Source of the DNA: Membranipora membranacea
Lineage: Eukaryota > Bryozoa > Gymnolaemata > Cheilostomatida > Membraniporidae
Direction: 5' to 3'
Length of the DNA stretch: 64,000 nucleotides
Assembly (NCBI GenBank): GCA_914767715.1
Contig: OU612070.1
Coordinates: forward strand, 3,179,501-3,243,500
Part shown: piece by piece, positions 39,401 through 49,017 of the stretch
Position numbering within the stretch: position 1 is the first letter of the stretch
Layout: each line of letters starts with the position of its first letter
Notes under the pieces: generated by a model
Told to the model about the DNA's origin: nothing
Database searches by the model: none
Seen by the model: the letters and a program-made list of their open reading frames with translations, nothing else
Program-made: the position numbers and the translations under genes

Positions 39401-42400
39401 AAACATGCAAGTAAATAGTGTATATTAAGCAGCTGTCAACAGTTATAGACACAACAACGCCATGACGTCATGCTGAAACCAGTATTTTCAGAATCTGTGT
39501 TCGCTTAGCTTTCCAACAATATATAACATGTCCAAATCGGACAGCGTTGGTAGATACAACATACAGTGGTGCGCGTACCACTGCACAACACACAGGTCTT
39601 CAGCTAGAAACCATGAGTCAAACGCTGTTTCGAGGCCTTCTCTAGTACAACCTCCTCATGGGCGGCCCCAGCAGCATGAAGCCACCCCTGTGTGTTGCTG
39701 AGCATCTCAATCAATCTCATCGATCCCTCAGTGCATTTTGTCAGTTTCGGTGGTTTGACATAATTGGTGTGTTTACGCTGTTGCGCAACCAGGGAGGCTG
39801 CCAACTCTTCATTGTTTCAGTGCAGCAATGTTCGCCCCATCACTCTCATGCTTATACTCTAAGCCAAACCAGTGCAGGGAGGTTTGCTTTCCATCAACTC
39901 ATCGGCGCAAAGTCGCTATCGTCAAGGCACCCGCCCCTCGTGCCACTCGTTCACTACTCAAATTCACCACATTGAGCATAGTACAACTCATACACAAGTC
40001 AGAGAGATGACTTGTTTGCGCTACAGCCAGTGGGCTGACTGTGATTTCCTGTCTCGCTCTGCCTGCCTTTTATGCGAGGGCCAAGCTTTTAATCCTATGT
40101 TTGTAAAACCTTAGATCTAACTCAGACTCACTTTGATTTTCACTCTGCAGAGATTAAACTACTTTAATTTGAGTATAATCTTGCTTAGCCTTCTACCCCA
40201 AGCAATTTGCTTATCATCACTTAATCCCCTCATTCTAATCCTTACAATGATTATAACAAAAGGAATTAAATGCTGGCCAACTCCACAAAACAAAGTGAGT
40301 GTGTTAAACCCCAGCTTACAAGTAATAGGATTACTTAGCTTTTGTCTTCACACAGTGCTGTTGCCATATCCATGCAGATGCGCTTTCTGCCTCATGTACT
40401 ATGCTTTTTGTGGCTTGTTTGAGTGCTCTTCCTGAAAGCCCAACTCTGGTCAGAAATTTGGTAGCTGATCTGGCCATGAATCCACGGCAGCCTACTTCCA
40501 CTGCGAATAATTCGCAATTCCAACCTTTGTCTTGGCATTGTGTGACCAGATCTTCGTATCTTGTCAGTTTTCTCTCATGCGCATATGAGAGATTTTCTTC
40601 CCAAGGCACCGTCAATTCCATCAGTATTAGTGCTTTTTCTTTGTCAGACCAAACAATTAAGTCTGGTCTTTGGTTCGTGATCACAATATGCTGTGGCATG
40701 CTGAGCTGCTCTGTGAGGTCGCATCTCACCTGCCATTCTCCGCTGTTCATCAATCCCTTTTTGCGCAAAATCTTTTCACGCGCTTCACCACCAGCATTAG
40801 CATATTAACACTTCTCAGTGACATATTTACACAACACTTTCAGGACTTGATTATGCCTATACGTGTATCTTCCCAGGCTCTGTTGGCAATTCGACAGTAT
40901 ATGTCGAAGTGTGCCCTTAGCCGAGCACTCGGCGCATTTCGAGTTCTCGGTCAAATTCCAGCGTTCCAGGTTTGCCGGGGTCGGTAGTTGATCATAAGCT
41001 GCACCAACCAGAAAGCTGATCCTTTGTGGCTCCATCGACCACAATTCTGTCCATTTGAGCTGACGCTGCTCAACAGACTCCCAACAAGTCCACCTGCCTT
41101 GTTGGGCTTGGCCTACAGCTTGTGTCTGGCGGCGCTCCTCTTCCATCTTGCGCACCTCATCAACTACCATCTCCCGTCTAACCTTTGGGCTTTCCTTTGA
41201 GAACCACCGGTTTGCTTCCCAGCCGATGCCATGACGTGCAGTTGTCACAGCACCCACAATCTCACTTATCTCCAGTCGAGATTTGGCATCTCTGACAGTC
41301 TCTGTGACAGACCATTTTTTACCAGTGTCAAGTGTTGGAGCACATTCCCTTATCACCTGGTCTGGTGACTCGTTCAACATCATATCCAGTCTCGCCTTTG
41401 ATGTTTTGTACTCTTCCGCAAGCGATTTCATAGGTAGTGAAAGAGTAAACGAACTGGCATACAGTGCATTAGTGTTGAAGCTCCTTGGAACTCCAAGCCA
41501 CTTACGCATGTGCTTGTTAATCATTTGCTCCATTCTCTCAACTGGTGTTAGCGGAATATCATAAACTGTCAGAGGCCACAGAATTCGAGGCATGAGTGCA
41601 AAGTTGAGAATCCAGGCTTTGTATTTGCCAGACAGACCACATTTTTCAATCGCGTCCAGCCCTGTAATGAGTTGCTTTTTCACCTCGTTTCCGCGAAACC
41701 TTTCTGTGATCGGTAAACTATACCATCTTCCTAAGCTCTTCACAGGCTGCTCTGCAAGCGTGGGAATACGCTCTGTTCCTATGAAGTAGGTATTTGGTAC
41801 AGGTTTGCCTTTACACAAAGACAGGGACCGGCTCTTGCTAGGTTTGAATCGCATCGCACATCTCTCTATCAACTCATGCAGTCTATCGATTGAAGCTACA
41901 ACCTGGGCCTTATCTGGTGATATTATTGTAATATCGTCCATAAAGGCCCTCATCGGCGGTAGTATCTGGTTATTCGCAACCTGGATCCCATTCACACTGC
42001 CTTGTGAATTCCGTATAACTATCTCCATCACCATAACGAATAGCAAAGGTGATATAGCACATCCCATAGGGATGCCTACTGCCAGCTCTTGCCAGCTCGT
42101 GGTAAAGTTCTTAGTAGTGAATCGCATTTTGAACTTTTTATAGTAGCGCTCAACCATAACCCTTAGCCTGTCGGGCACCCAGAAGTGTGATAGTGCGAGG
42201 TCAATTATGCTGTGCGGTACAGAACCATAGGCATTCGCCAAATCCAACCAGATTACCTCAAGGTTCGATTTTGCTTGTTTAGCAGACTTTATTGCTGACC
42301 AAATCATGCTCACATGCTCAAAACATCCAGGGAATCCTGGGATGCCTGCCTTCTGAACTGATGGATCAATGAATCCATTGTTCATAAGATAATCTGTGAG

Positions 42401-45400
42401 GCGTTTTGCCAGAACGCTGAAGAATATCTTGCCTTCTACATTTAGCAGTGATATTGGTCTAAACTGCCCTAGGTCCTCCGCCTTATCCTCTTTCGGTATA
42501 TACACACCATTCGCACAACACCACTCATCTGGGATCTTGCCAGACTTCCAGATTTGGTTGAGCACTTTTGTCAAGATCTCCAGTATGCCTGGACATTTCT
42601 TGTATAGCTTATAACTGATGCCATTAATTCCTGGAGCACTTTTGGCACGTGCCTTGGTAACTACATGTGCAACTTCTCCAAGCTTGATATCACCCATCTC
42701 AAAACTGAAACCTGGAGATGTTGGACGTTTAAGCCCAGCAATATCAGTGTTCACCTCGCTCTTGTTACCGTACACTTTTGCCAAGTGTGCCTCAACTTCT
42801 GCCTGACTAGCCTTGAGCTCGCCGCTCTTACTCTGCTCAAACAACTTCTGGGCAAATCCGTATGGATTTTTCATGAAATTGTTCAAGTTCTTTCGCTTCA
42901 ACTTCCTCTTCTTCCTCAAGGCCTCAGCTCTGGCTAGCCTTCTTATTCGTTCCTTGACATCATTAAGCAATACAGAAAGCCCATGCCTTTCTGATTCAGC
43001 GCAATTTCTCATTCTCTCTCTCAGCGCGCGTTGCTGAGTTCTCAGTTTGCCTTTCTCATATTGGCGTCTATTTGGTATTTTGGTGCACTGAGTTCCACCT
43101 CGTTTCGCAACTAAGCCAAACTTCTCCTCACAAATTGAAAAGAGGATAGCAGGCAGTTGTTTGGCCTTTTTCTCACCGCTTCCAGTCAATGCAGAGTTGA
43201 GAGCAACAACTGCATATTCGTCAAGCTCACGCCAAGTCTTGACACTGCTCATCTTTGGCCACTCAACCTCCTGCCTTTCACAACCGCTCCCATGATGCTC
43301 GGTGGGTGTTTGAGAATTGGTTGTCTGCCCACTGTGGTTTTCAACCTGGGGCAGTGTACCATCCGTCTTAGGTGCAGAGTTATCTACACTGCGGTTCTCT
43401 AACACCACTTCGCATCCCTTCTTAGTTCTGTGTATTTTCATACCACGCTCAGTTTTGAAACCCCTCTGGCATAAGCAAGTCCATGGCATTTCCGAGTTCG
43501 TTATAACAGTTAACCGGGTACCGGGTACCTAACCTTAATATCACAATTCAACTTACTTAGGAAGATGGATTAAAAAAAATATTAACTTACGTTTTATAGC
43601 ATCATGTATGTGACATTTAGATTGTCTGACCTCTGTGAGATATTGCCCATTATTCATGCATCCGAATACAGCACATGCAACTCTAGGCATATTAGTGATG
43701 TCTTGAAACCGCTGCGTATATTTCTTACAGGTATCTCAACGATAACTTCATATTAATATGATATCAAGATAAATTATTGATACACCTCATGGAATGTGAA
43801 CTATTTTTCCGGTCCTTTTGTTTACAGTGTATTATAATTGACCAGCATAAGTTTAAACCTTATCATAGTACGGAAATACTAGGAGTAAGGACCAGTTTTC
43901 CCAGACCTGCCATATGTTCTATCAGCTCAGTGGCAAGCTCTCAAAATAAAAATCGATATAAATCATACCTATGATCCCCAAAATTTTTTGCCAACCCGCT
44001 ACCTACTAGATTTCAAGGGTGCCGGTGCTGAATCAAAAGGAATTTTTTTCCTCTGATGAGCCGTTTTCGAGATAAGCCCCATTTTAGCACCTTTTCCCTA
44101 TGCTGTGTGTGTTAAAAGTACCAAAACAGAGAGCGGGCAACTCCAAAATTAGCCTCAAATTAGAGCTCAGAAAACTGTCTATTATTCATAGATTGAAATG
44201 TTTTGAAGCCAAAGAATATAATACTTTGGAATCACTCATCATAGTCAGCAATATTTAGTTTTGTCTTCACCTATAGCAGCTTAAAACTGTCCTTCTTGAT
44301 TTGACTGTATGGAATAATAACAACAATGTGTTGTCAGGCTTTTGTGGGAGCAAATCCTCAATAATAACTGTTAATGCAGATATAATTATGTTGGGGATAC
44401 TCACTGATTCTTTATCATTTGAATCCCAGCGATGGCACCGTGGGTAAATTCTGCGCTTAATAGCAAAGGGAAAATACTGGTTCTAGCGTGCTGGAAATTC
44501 ACAGATTGAGGGGGGGTTCTTTGCTCTCCGTTGAAGAATAGTGTAGTGTTGTAGTGAATAGATGCAGAACTTTCCCAACTGAGACACACATGGCATGTGT
44601 TTGGAAAATTTGTTGCAGTGTCATTCAGCAATACTGTACTATTCAGTACACTATTTATATCGAGCACAACTTGACCCTTTTTACAATATGTCTTGACATT
44701 TATTGTTATTAGCGGCGTTGTTCCTGGAAGAAAATTTATTGCAAATCAATCTCAATGTCTCTAAAAGCAACAAACAGGTCTGTATCTAATTCATAATGAT
44801 AGGAGTCAGTGGGTGTAGTTGGAGATTTAGTAACAATGCGCCACAGAAAGTTCACAGAGTCTCACCTCATAAGTTGCCCTCTAATACTATTATTATTGAT
44901 CACCTGAGATCTGTCAATTAAGTGATGATAATCATTGTGACTATCTGAAGCTTTCCTCAATGGATTGATAGCTGATCCTGACCAAAGTCGATTCAGAAGA
45001 CAAATAAGATAAGATAACTTACGACTCTTCACTTGAGCAACCACGGTACTTTCATTCATTGTCCAATAGCATTGCAGCCATGGGATTCCTGGAGCAAGAT
45101 TATACTCCCCAAGATTAACACCTTTGTTGTCAGACGATGAATTGCCATGCATCATTGTGTACAGGTTATTCTCGCTTGAACAACGCCTCCGCTCCGATGC
45201 TGTGAAGAAGGGGAACAATGAAAATGCCCTGATCACATAGTTGCAAGAGATTATGAAAATGTCATTTGTCGTATAATAGCAATTTATTGCAAATTTTCCT
45301 CATTGGCACATATTCCGCTAATATGATGATGCAGTTTCTTGCCTGTTTTAGATGATGTAGAACTCACCATACGACTGACAAGTAAAGGAAACCGTTACTA

Positions 45401-48400
45401 GGAAATTAGTATCTTCAGTGATGTCAGGGTTACTACAGAGGGTGGAAATATTCACTTCTCTTTTGGTCATGCCATTCATATAGGACTTCAACTTTTCTAG
45501 CAGAGTGATGTTTGTAACCTAAATATATGAGAAAAGTTGACATGCTATAATGTAGATCAGAAGTGACATGTCCGTCACCTACTGGAGGATTGATGACCTT
45601 TTTTGGCGGCTGATCTTGGCTATAGTTATATCATGTAACAGAATGAAATGAGAATAAGGGGCCCATCCGAAAAAAACGAGTTACACACAAACATGTGCAC
45701 ATCCACAAAAATGCTACAATTTCAAGAGGTTCAAGAAATTATTATATCTTTTTAAAATTCTCCTCACTTGACTCTGATGGCAAACAATTGCTGGGTTGGT
45801 TGACTGCACACTTATTAGAAATGGTCCACAGTCAATTGTATGAGCTCCCAAGCTATTCAAAGACGTCCGTAGGGTTCCGTCTATGCAATGGAAGAAAATC
45901 CAGTATCTATTCAAACATAATATATGGATTTATGTATGTCGTATATGTTAATGAAGATTTGACAGCATGAAAAGCTCATACAGACAATGATAATACAAGG
46001 CGAAAAAACCAGTTGCTGAAATGTCTTACATACGATAAGGATATTTTCCGCAGGCCAGCAGTGTCAAATCGCATTTACAAATTATTAACTGTCTTCATTC
46101 AAAGCTTATGATCTATGATAAGTTCTCTTACTTGTACTGAATGTATCTTGGGTTGAGGGGGTAGAAGAAGGTCTACATCTCATCTTGATAGTATTTGTGT
46201 TTACAGCTCCAATTTTAACCAAACCTTTGAAAGGCCAATGCCAGTGAAGTGTTGTCATGTTTTACTTTAGGTGATGAGCTTTCAGATGAGCCATTGGACA
46301 GATGAAGTTCTGCTGATGCTCAAAGATGACATCTCCATCAAACAGTCAATAAATTCAGTCATATTGAGAAACCATTCAAATGTCCTTGACCTTCTGACAT
46401 CATAGACAGTGTTTAACATTTGCCACTAATGGTTTTTACTGTTTGTATTATCCATTGTTATTTGATTGTTCCTAGCAAAAATATCCAATAAAGATTAAGG
46501 TGATTGTAGCCTGATATCTTATTCACTCATTCCAAAGTTTTTGAGGGATCTGTACCATCGCTCCCCTAATATTTGGATTGCTCTGAAGCATTGTTGTTGA
46601 GACAACGCTGTGACACCCGTAATGTATTTCAATGAATAGGAGCTCAGACTAAAATGTTCTCATTGGCCCTTACGTGGAGCTAAGATACGTAATTTGTCAC
46701 CAAAGAATCCTACGTTCTAAGGAGTCCATTTATTCACATCAGGTATCACAGTAATTTAAGAAAACACTGCTTGTAACTCATGAGCTGGAACCATGACTGT
46801 TTTCATGAAGCATCAGCTTTGAGCATCAACAGATCTGCCTGTGGTAGGTGTAGAGTTTTTTCCAATGGCTCAAATGAGAGCCTAGAACCTCATGAAAAAC
46901 ATACAGTAAGTTAGAACTTCATTGGGTATCCACTTTAATGGAGAAGAAATGATCAATCTTTTGAAAAATTGCTGTGTATATGGCGACAATCAATGTATGA
47001 GTGATTCTCTAAGTATGTTGTGAAATCTGATTGAGCTAAAAGGTTACTCATGGTATCCATACTGTTAAGTGGTCTTCAGTCTTCTTTTATTGTTAGGCTA
47101 TGGTGAAGATGGAGATGAATGAATGGGAATGAACATGGATTATTTCAAACTGCCCTCCCAAGTCATTTCTAATTAAACTTCACAAAATTTAAGTCCAAAA
47201 ACGTCTTGAGATATTACCAGTCGATTTTGCAATTAAAGAATATATGCACATGTAGTTACAACTTACCGCATAAGTTATCAGGATGCAAAGTTCCTTTGAT
47301 CACATCCCTTTTAAATTTTTCAGACTGCACGTTGGTCAGTTTTTCTAGCTGCCTGATATTTTGAAGTCCAATATATACACCAATTACCTCACCAGCAACT
47401 AAAATATAAATTAGAACTGTAGGAACATTAAGCATCACATTATCCCATAGAACTTACAAGTGATTTCTGTCAACTACATGAATAGGAGAAAACTTGGTGT
47501 GTCCCGGAAATCAAAATAGATCAGTACATTTCTATTTAAAGGTCTTTGAGAGCAAAACAGGACTGCTTATTTGCTGCATCGTCTATGATGCTGGTCGCTT
47601 AATTTCTGATCGCTCCTACTTGCAACCTTAGAATCATAAAACTGACTGGCTGATTGCCAAAACATGTTATGTCAATACCATCTATTTGATTCGGAAATGA
47701 TCTATTTATGTGCCATGATCACACACAATTTCGAACCCTTTATTTGAAGGCTACACACAGCTAAATCAGCCCTTACCACAAAAAACCCAACCAAACTTAA
47801 ACCTAACCACAATAATATGGGTAACCCCTTCAAATTTGAGCGATACTGTGTGCTATATGGTTTAGGCATGATACTAGTTTATCTTTTCTAATCAGTCCGA
47901 TGCGATGATGCAACTGTATTGTGTTGCATGATTTTCATGAAAATGGTGTGAGTATTCAGAGTATTTGCAGCAGAGACCAAAGGCTCTAGCACATGTTGAC
48001 AGATTGCATGAATCTCCTCTATTCACATCTGCGAGAAGGATCCATTAGTAGTTTAGTCTCATTGCATTGCATTCTCCCCTATAGGACAACTGTTAATCCA
48101 TCATCAATAATTACTGCCAGCAGGAGCTTTGGATTTTTTCCCAACACAAATTCAGCGTAACTGAACCATAAGAAGCTGTCTGACTATACCAAATTTGTAT
48201 TTACATGAAGCTATTCAGTTATTACAATTTGGTTTTTAGACCAGCTTTTTCTCTGAAACCACAGCTTGAGATTGGGACTTACCTGATAAACTTATCCTGT
48301 TAATAATACTCATTCTCGGTAACATAATCCTCGCCCATTGTAAACCCGATACTGGGAGTCGCCCTACAATCTCAGGAATTATGTCATCGAAGTAGCCTAA

Positions 48401-49017
48401 ACCCTTGACCTCTACAGCTCCACTGTTGATGAGGGATGTACTAAGAGTTGTCTGATTAGTACAGTTCATTGTGTCTAGCACCCAATCCTCTCTGTCTACA
48501 ATTACCACATGTAGTACATAGTTATATCATCTATTATTACAATTTGTTTTTTTAAGCAAAAGACTAATAAAACACAGTGCCACAGAATGTAAAGAAGACC
48601 CTTAACTTAACCAAAAGCTTTAAAATGTTATCAAATTAAATGTGGATATACCTCAACTATATTTCGCCTAGTGATTTGTCAGAATTAAAGCTCTAATTTG
48701 AGTAGTATTTTATGAAGATTGATTCAACTGAAAGATGGTTTATATATGTGTGCAGCTCACATAATACACATGCAATGTACTGGACAAATAAATTAACCAT
48801 TTGTATCTAAATCTCACCAAACCCTGCCAAACATCCTCATCCTCTTTCTCAGATAACAAATAGTTCTCTTACCCATATCCTCTCCATAATCACTCTCTTT
48901 TAGGAGCCGAGTCAATGTTGTAGACTTATCTGAGGGAGGTTGATAGTAAAATTGCTGCCCAAAACACAATCTCAGTATTGCTATTTTCAACAACAACAAC
49001 ATTGAATACTGCATCAT
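13911..49017 (-). CDS. Giant type I receptor: novel module repeats, CTLD, TSR, sushi, RPTP-like FN3, one TM, non-phosphatase tail (40 exons)
   Basis: Forty exons with continuous phase give 7,620 coding bases (about 2,539 residues plus stop). Exons 1-10: 49017-48873, 48495-48283, 47398-47267, 45880-45768, 45518-45368, 45199-45023, 44723-44405, 33815-33646, 33426-33305, 32630-32492. Exons 11-20: 31070-30897, 30619-30334, 28930-28758, 28493-28273, 28070-27923, 27568-27414, 26469-26274, 26056-25907, 25250-25047, 24113-23982. Exons 21-30: 23530-23279, 22726-22515, 22399-22189, 22060-21923, 21687-21538, 21390-21229, 20976-20773, 20571-20350, 20184-19981, 19520-19332. Exons 31-40: 19039-18825, 18650-18542, 18182-18067, 17899-17730, 17501-17354, 16267-16022, 15833-15716, 15449-15277, 15129-14586, 14227-13911. 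Domain blocks are given in separate entries. It is predicted to be a plasma-membrane cell-surface receptor or adhesion molecule; the ligand is unknown. Joining everything into one gene rests on phase continuity; a second gene boundary in the 10.6 kb intron 7 or before exon 39 is not excluded. Confidence 0.78.
16491..16996. mobile_element. Foldback MITE-like element with long terminal inverted repeats (receptor intron 35)
   Basis: The left end AGACAGTTTTCTGAGCTC is matched inverted at the right end (GAGCTCAGAAAACTGTCT). The match continues inward for about 150 bp through a CAGTTTGGTACTTTTAA-like segment (AAAGTACCAAACTGGAGAGA on the right). No transposase is encoded, and the target duplication is unclear. 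A one-armed relative lies at 44028-44180. Confidence 0.8.
18350..18406 (+). repeat. Two tandem copies of a 28-bp unit with internal dyad
   Basis: The unit ACCTGAGTAATCAGGTAAGC plus ACGAGCTT occurs twice head to tail in receptor intron 32. Each unit contains ACCTGA...TCAGGT, a small palindrome. Confidence 0.8.
18825..21390 (-). other. Receptor exons 26-31: six tandem sushi (CCP) domains
   Basis: Each exon encodes one module with the CCP pattern (Cys, G-D-x-hydrophobic-x-C, Gly/Tyr core, then C...W...C). Examples are DQLSMSCKPGFELP...GNWSTEILEC (exon 26), DKVTHTCDTGFLL...GKWYPDVVDC (exon 27) and DNITIFCIPGYET (exon 29). Exons 26-30 are phase 1-1, the classic shuffling module. Exon 31 ends in phase 0, joining to the fibronectin-like part. 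Exon 26 has two possible acceptors in frame (21390 or 21378). Confidence 0.85.
21538..21687 (-). other. Receptor exon 25: thrombospondin type 1 repeat
   Basis: One 150-bp phase 1-1 exon encodes WSTWQQWTACD...RVRTCTDP followed by paired cysteines, the W-x2-W-x2-W / RTC signature of a TSR. The exon is also open on the plus strand, which makes it easy to mis-call. The second Cys of its final CC probably serves as Cys1 of the sushi domain in exon 26, which otherwise lacks it. Confidence 0.8.
21923..25250 (-). other. Receptor exons 19-24: two C-type-lectin-like regions around a sushi domain
   Basis: Exons 23-24 (22399-21923) give a clear CTLD pattern: GHCYG, then C-x3-NGTLASISSLDEAEYF, TTWIEN, and C-x9-C near the end (KNCSLALEGVCEN). 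Exons 19-20 look like a diverged CTLD (CYSLSNYSG...CSTQQPRMS...SYWIRIG). Exon 21 is a Cys-poor extracellular segment. Exon 22 is a sushi/CCP module (CVVPSADKHG...GYHLS...KCIPE). Typical calcium-site EPN/QPD triplets are not seen, so sugar binding cannot be assumed. Confidence 0.65.
25284..25333. repeat. Short perfect-stem hairpin in receptor intron 18
   Basis: AAGAAACTGCAAAAATGCAA is followed after about 10 nt by TTGCATTTTGCAGTTTCTT, an almost perfect inverted repeat. Further TTAGTTTC/GAAACTAA words follow to about 25410. Confidence 0.75.
25907..28930 (-). other. Receptor exons 13-18: third, diverged module copy (C) and Cys-rich linker
   Basis: Exon 13 (phase 2 to 1) aligns with exon 8 of copy B (LDYSSIVSDEL against LDYGSIFSEDL). 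Exons 14 and 15 keep the 1-to-0 and 0-to-1 phases of copy B. Exons 16-18 no longer match the other copies; exon 17 is Cys-rich (GCCSGES, then CNDIHYCFHDFC). No known family is recognised. The linker leads into the lectin-like part. Confidence 0.55.
29090..29155. repeat. Short inverted repeat in receptor intron 12
   Basis: TATACCCAAAAGATATACCC and GGGTATATCTCTTGGGTATA face each other across a loop of about 20 nt. It may be the remnant of a palindromic element. Confidence 0.75.
29963..30217. repeat. Foldback element, about 100-bp arms, in receptor intron 12
   Basis: The left arm contains TCACCTAATGGGCAAATAAT and AAACTGATC. The right arm contains GATCAGTTT and ATTATTTGCCCATTAGGTGA, its reverse complement. 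Outer ends GTATAGCTC and GAGCAATAC also pair. A related single arm lies at 11052-11115. Confidence 0.75.
31920..32207. repeat. Foldback MITE-like element in receptor intron 10
   Basis: The left arm (31920-32031) and right arm (32090-32207) are inverted copies at roughly 80% identity over about 110 bp. Shared words are AAGTTTTGT, TTGCATGGTA, AATGCTCT, GCAT.ATTATTG.TGGTG and CCCATTCT.TGCATTA. No coding capacity. Confidence 0.8.
34060..36332 (+). pseudogene. YqaJ-type (PD-D/ExK) nuclease gene of the DNA transposon, frameshifted
   Basis: Exons 34060-34096, 34584-34730 and 35569-36332 join in phase. Exon 3 shows the YqaJ-like order R.GRLTAS, LPAIQHGKKNE, GLFIDNEMPYLGASPDGIVE and KVLIEVKC, then QVQGQMM in the next frame. 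LGASPDG...EVKC is the catalytic PD-(D/E)xK core of lambda-exonuclease-like enzymes. The frame breaks twice: near 35762, where one base seems to be missing after TCCAATT, and between about 36085 and 36120. Its role in transposition is not established; by family, a 5'-3' exonuclease acting on DNA ends. Confidence 0.7.
37133..39471 (-). pseudogene. THAP-domain DDE transposase of the DNA transposon, frameshifted
   Basis: The THAP part is in 38999-38202 (CPCPPPYTHIQFPKDQ, then RICSAHFVDG with the C-x2-H zinc ligands, followed by a Lys-rich linker). A possible first exon starts at 39471 (MTSWRCCVYNC), but its donor is weak. The catalytic exon 37827-37133 contains IIDCSEIFIQRP, TWSDYKHHNTVKFLIG, IMADRGF and HVERVIRRLK, giving the D, D and E of a DDE_Tnp_4-type nuclease. 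The frame breaks near 38440 and at a run of ten G (about 37517-37526 on the plus strand as C), after SKLWGG. The exon 38202/37827 junction is phase 2 with good GT-AG sites. Confidence 0.75.
39564..40330 (-). mobile_element. 3' region of the R2-like LINE
   Basis: About 770 bp follow the endonuclease stop on the minus strand before the DNA transposon begins. They include an unrecognised open frame at 39604-39804 and end near a 7-bp-stem hairpin (CAGTGGT...ACCACTG, 39564-39583). Such 3' structures can act in template recognition in R2-type elements. That role is inferred here, and the exact 3' end is not defined. Confidence 0.5.
40331..43489 (-). pseudogene. R2-like non-LTR retrotransposon ORF (zinc finger, RT, restriction-like endonuclease), one in-frame stop
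   Basis: A single frame of about 1,050 codons runs from the ATG at 43489 to 40331, interrupted only by TAA at 40805-40807. Order: N-terminal finger-like CLCQRGF...IHRTKKGC; reverse transcriptase with IYKLYKKCPG, FRPISLLNVEGKIFFSVLAK, GIPMGCAISPLLFV and FMDDITI at the catalytic box; a CCHC motif (CAECSAKGTLRHILSNC); and after the stop a PD-(D/E)xK-type endonuclease (RPDLIVWSD...LMELTVPWEE, VEVGCRGF). There is no APE endonuclease at the N-terminus. This architecture is that of RLE-type LINEs (R2-like group). It is otherwise intact, so it is young or only recently inactivated. Confidence 0.85.
44028..44180 (+). repeat. One-armed copy of the 16491-16996 MITE family
   Basis: The sequence CTGAATCAAA...TTTTCGAGATAA...TTTTCCCTATGC...TTAAAAGTACCAAA...AGAGCTCAGAAAACTGTCT parallels the right arm at about 16838-16996 along its whole length, with point differences. 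The opposite arm is missing. Confidence 0.75.
48873..49017 (-). other. Receptor exon 1: signal peptide
   Basis: The ATG at 49017 opens a Met/Leu/Ile-rich stretch (MLLLLKIAILRLCFG) with a likely cleavage before QQ, then a short hydrophilic segment ending in a phase-1 donor (G|GTAAGAG). An in-frame ATG 57 bp upstream (49074) would add 19 residues before the hydrophobic core. I prefer the downstream start because it gives a classical signal peptide. This exon sets the 5' end of the receptor gene. Confidence 0.65.

Larger units (their letters stand above)
34002..39491. mobile_element. ISL2EU/IS4EU-like DNA transposon (THAP-DDE transposase plus YqaJ nuclease), inactive copy
   Basis: Two convergent gene remnants, a YqaJ-type nuclease (plus) and a THAP-domain DDE transposase (minus), lie between inverted 22-bp repeats. 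These are CTGAAAAGTTTGGTTTCAGC (34002-34021, continuing AT) and its inverted partner at 39470-39491, with 3 mismatches. From what is known of eukaryotic superfamilies, a transposase paired with a YqaJ-domain protein points to ISL2EU/IS4EU. The true termini and target duplication were not found, so the limits are approximate. Both genes carry frameshifts, so the copy should not be autonomous. Confidence 0.6.
33816..44404 (-). other. Receptor intron 7, expanded by transposons
   Basis: Exon 7 ends in phase 2 (CA|GTGAGT) and exon 8 starts in phase 2 with an equivalent of the first exon of module copies B and C, so the intron is 10.6 kb. It holds a DNA transposon (34002-39491), an R2-like LINE (about 39560-43530) and a one-armed MITE (44028-44180). 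The other introns of this gene that I checked are mostly 0.1-2.5 kb. Confidence 0.7.
30334..48495 (-). other. Receptor exons 2-12: two copies (A, B) of an unrecognised ~300-residue Cys-containing module
   Basis: Copy A is exons 2-7 and copy B is exons 8-12. Corresponding exons share motifs and phases: LKSYMNGM / LKQHMNGM (exons 5 and 10, phase 0 to 1), C...CYWTMNES / C...CYWTKGIS (exons 6 and 11, phase 1 to 1), and CHVCLSW / CHSCFKL with a common KNQ/TKQ end (exons 7 and 12, phase 1 to 2). The sequence is rich in N-glycosylation sequons and has no domain I can name. Copy A and copy B are separated by the transposon-filled intron 7. Confidence 0.7.

Noticed and set aside
39604-39804. Small separate gene in the LINE 3' region
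   Set aside because: No splice sites or recognisable domain; more likely part of the LINE tail.
45714-45980. Longer upstream version of receptor exon 4 starting at the GAATAG acceptor
   Set aside because: It gives the wrong phase after exon 3; the CATTGCATAG acceptor at 45880 is in phase and has the better pyrimidine tract.
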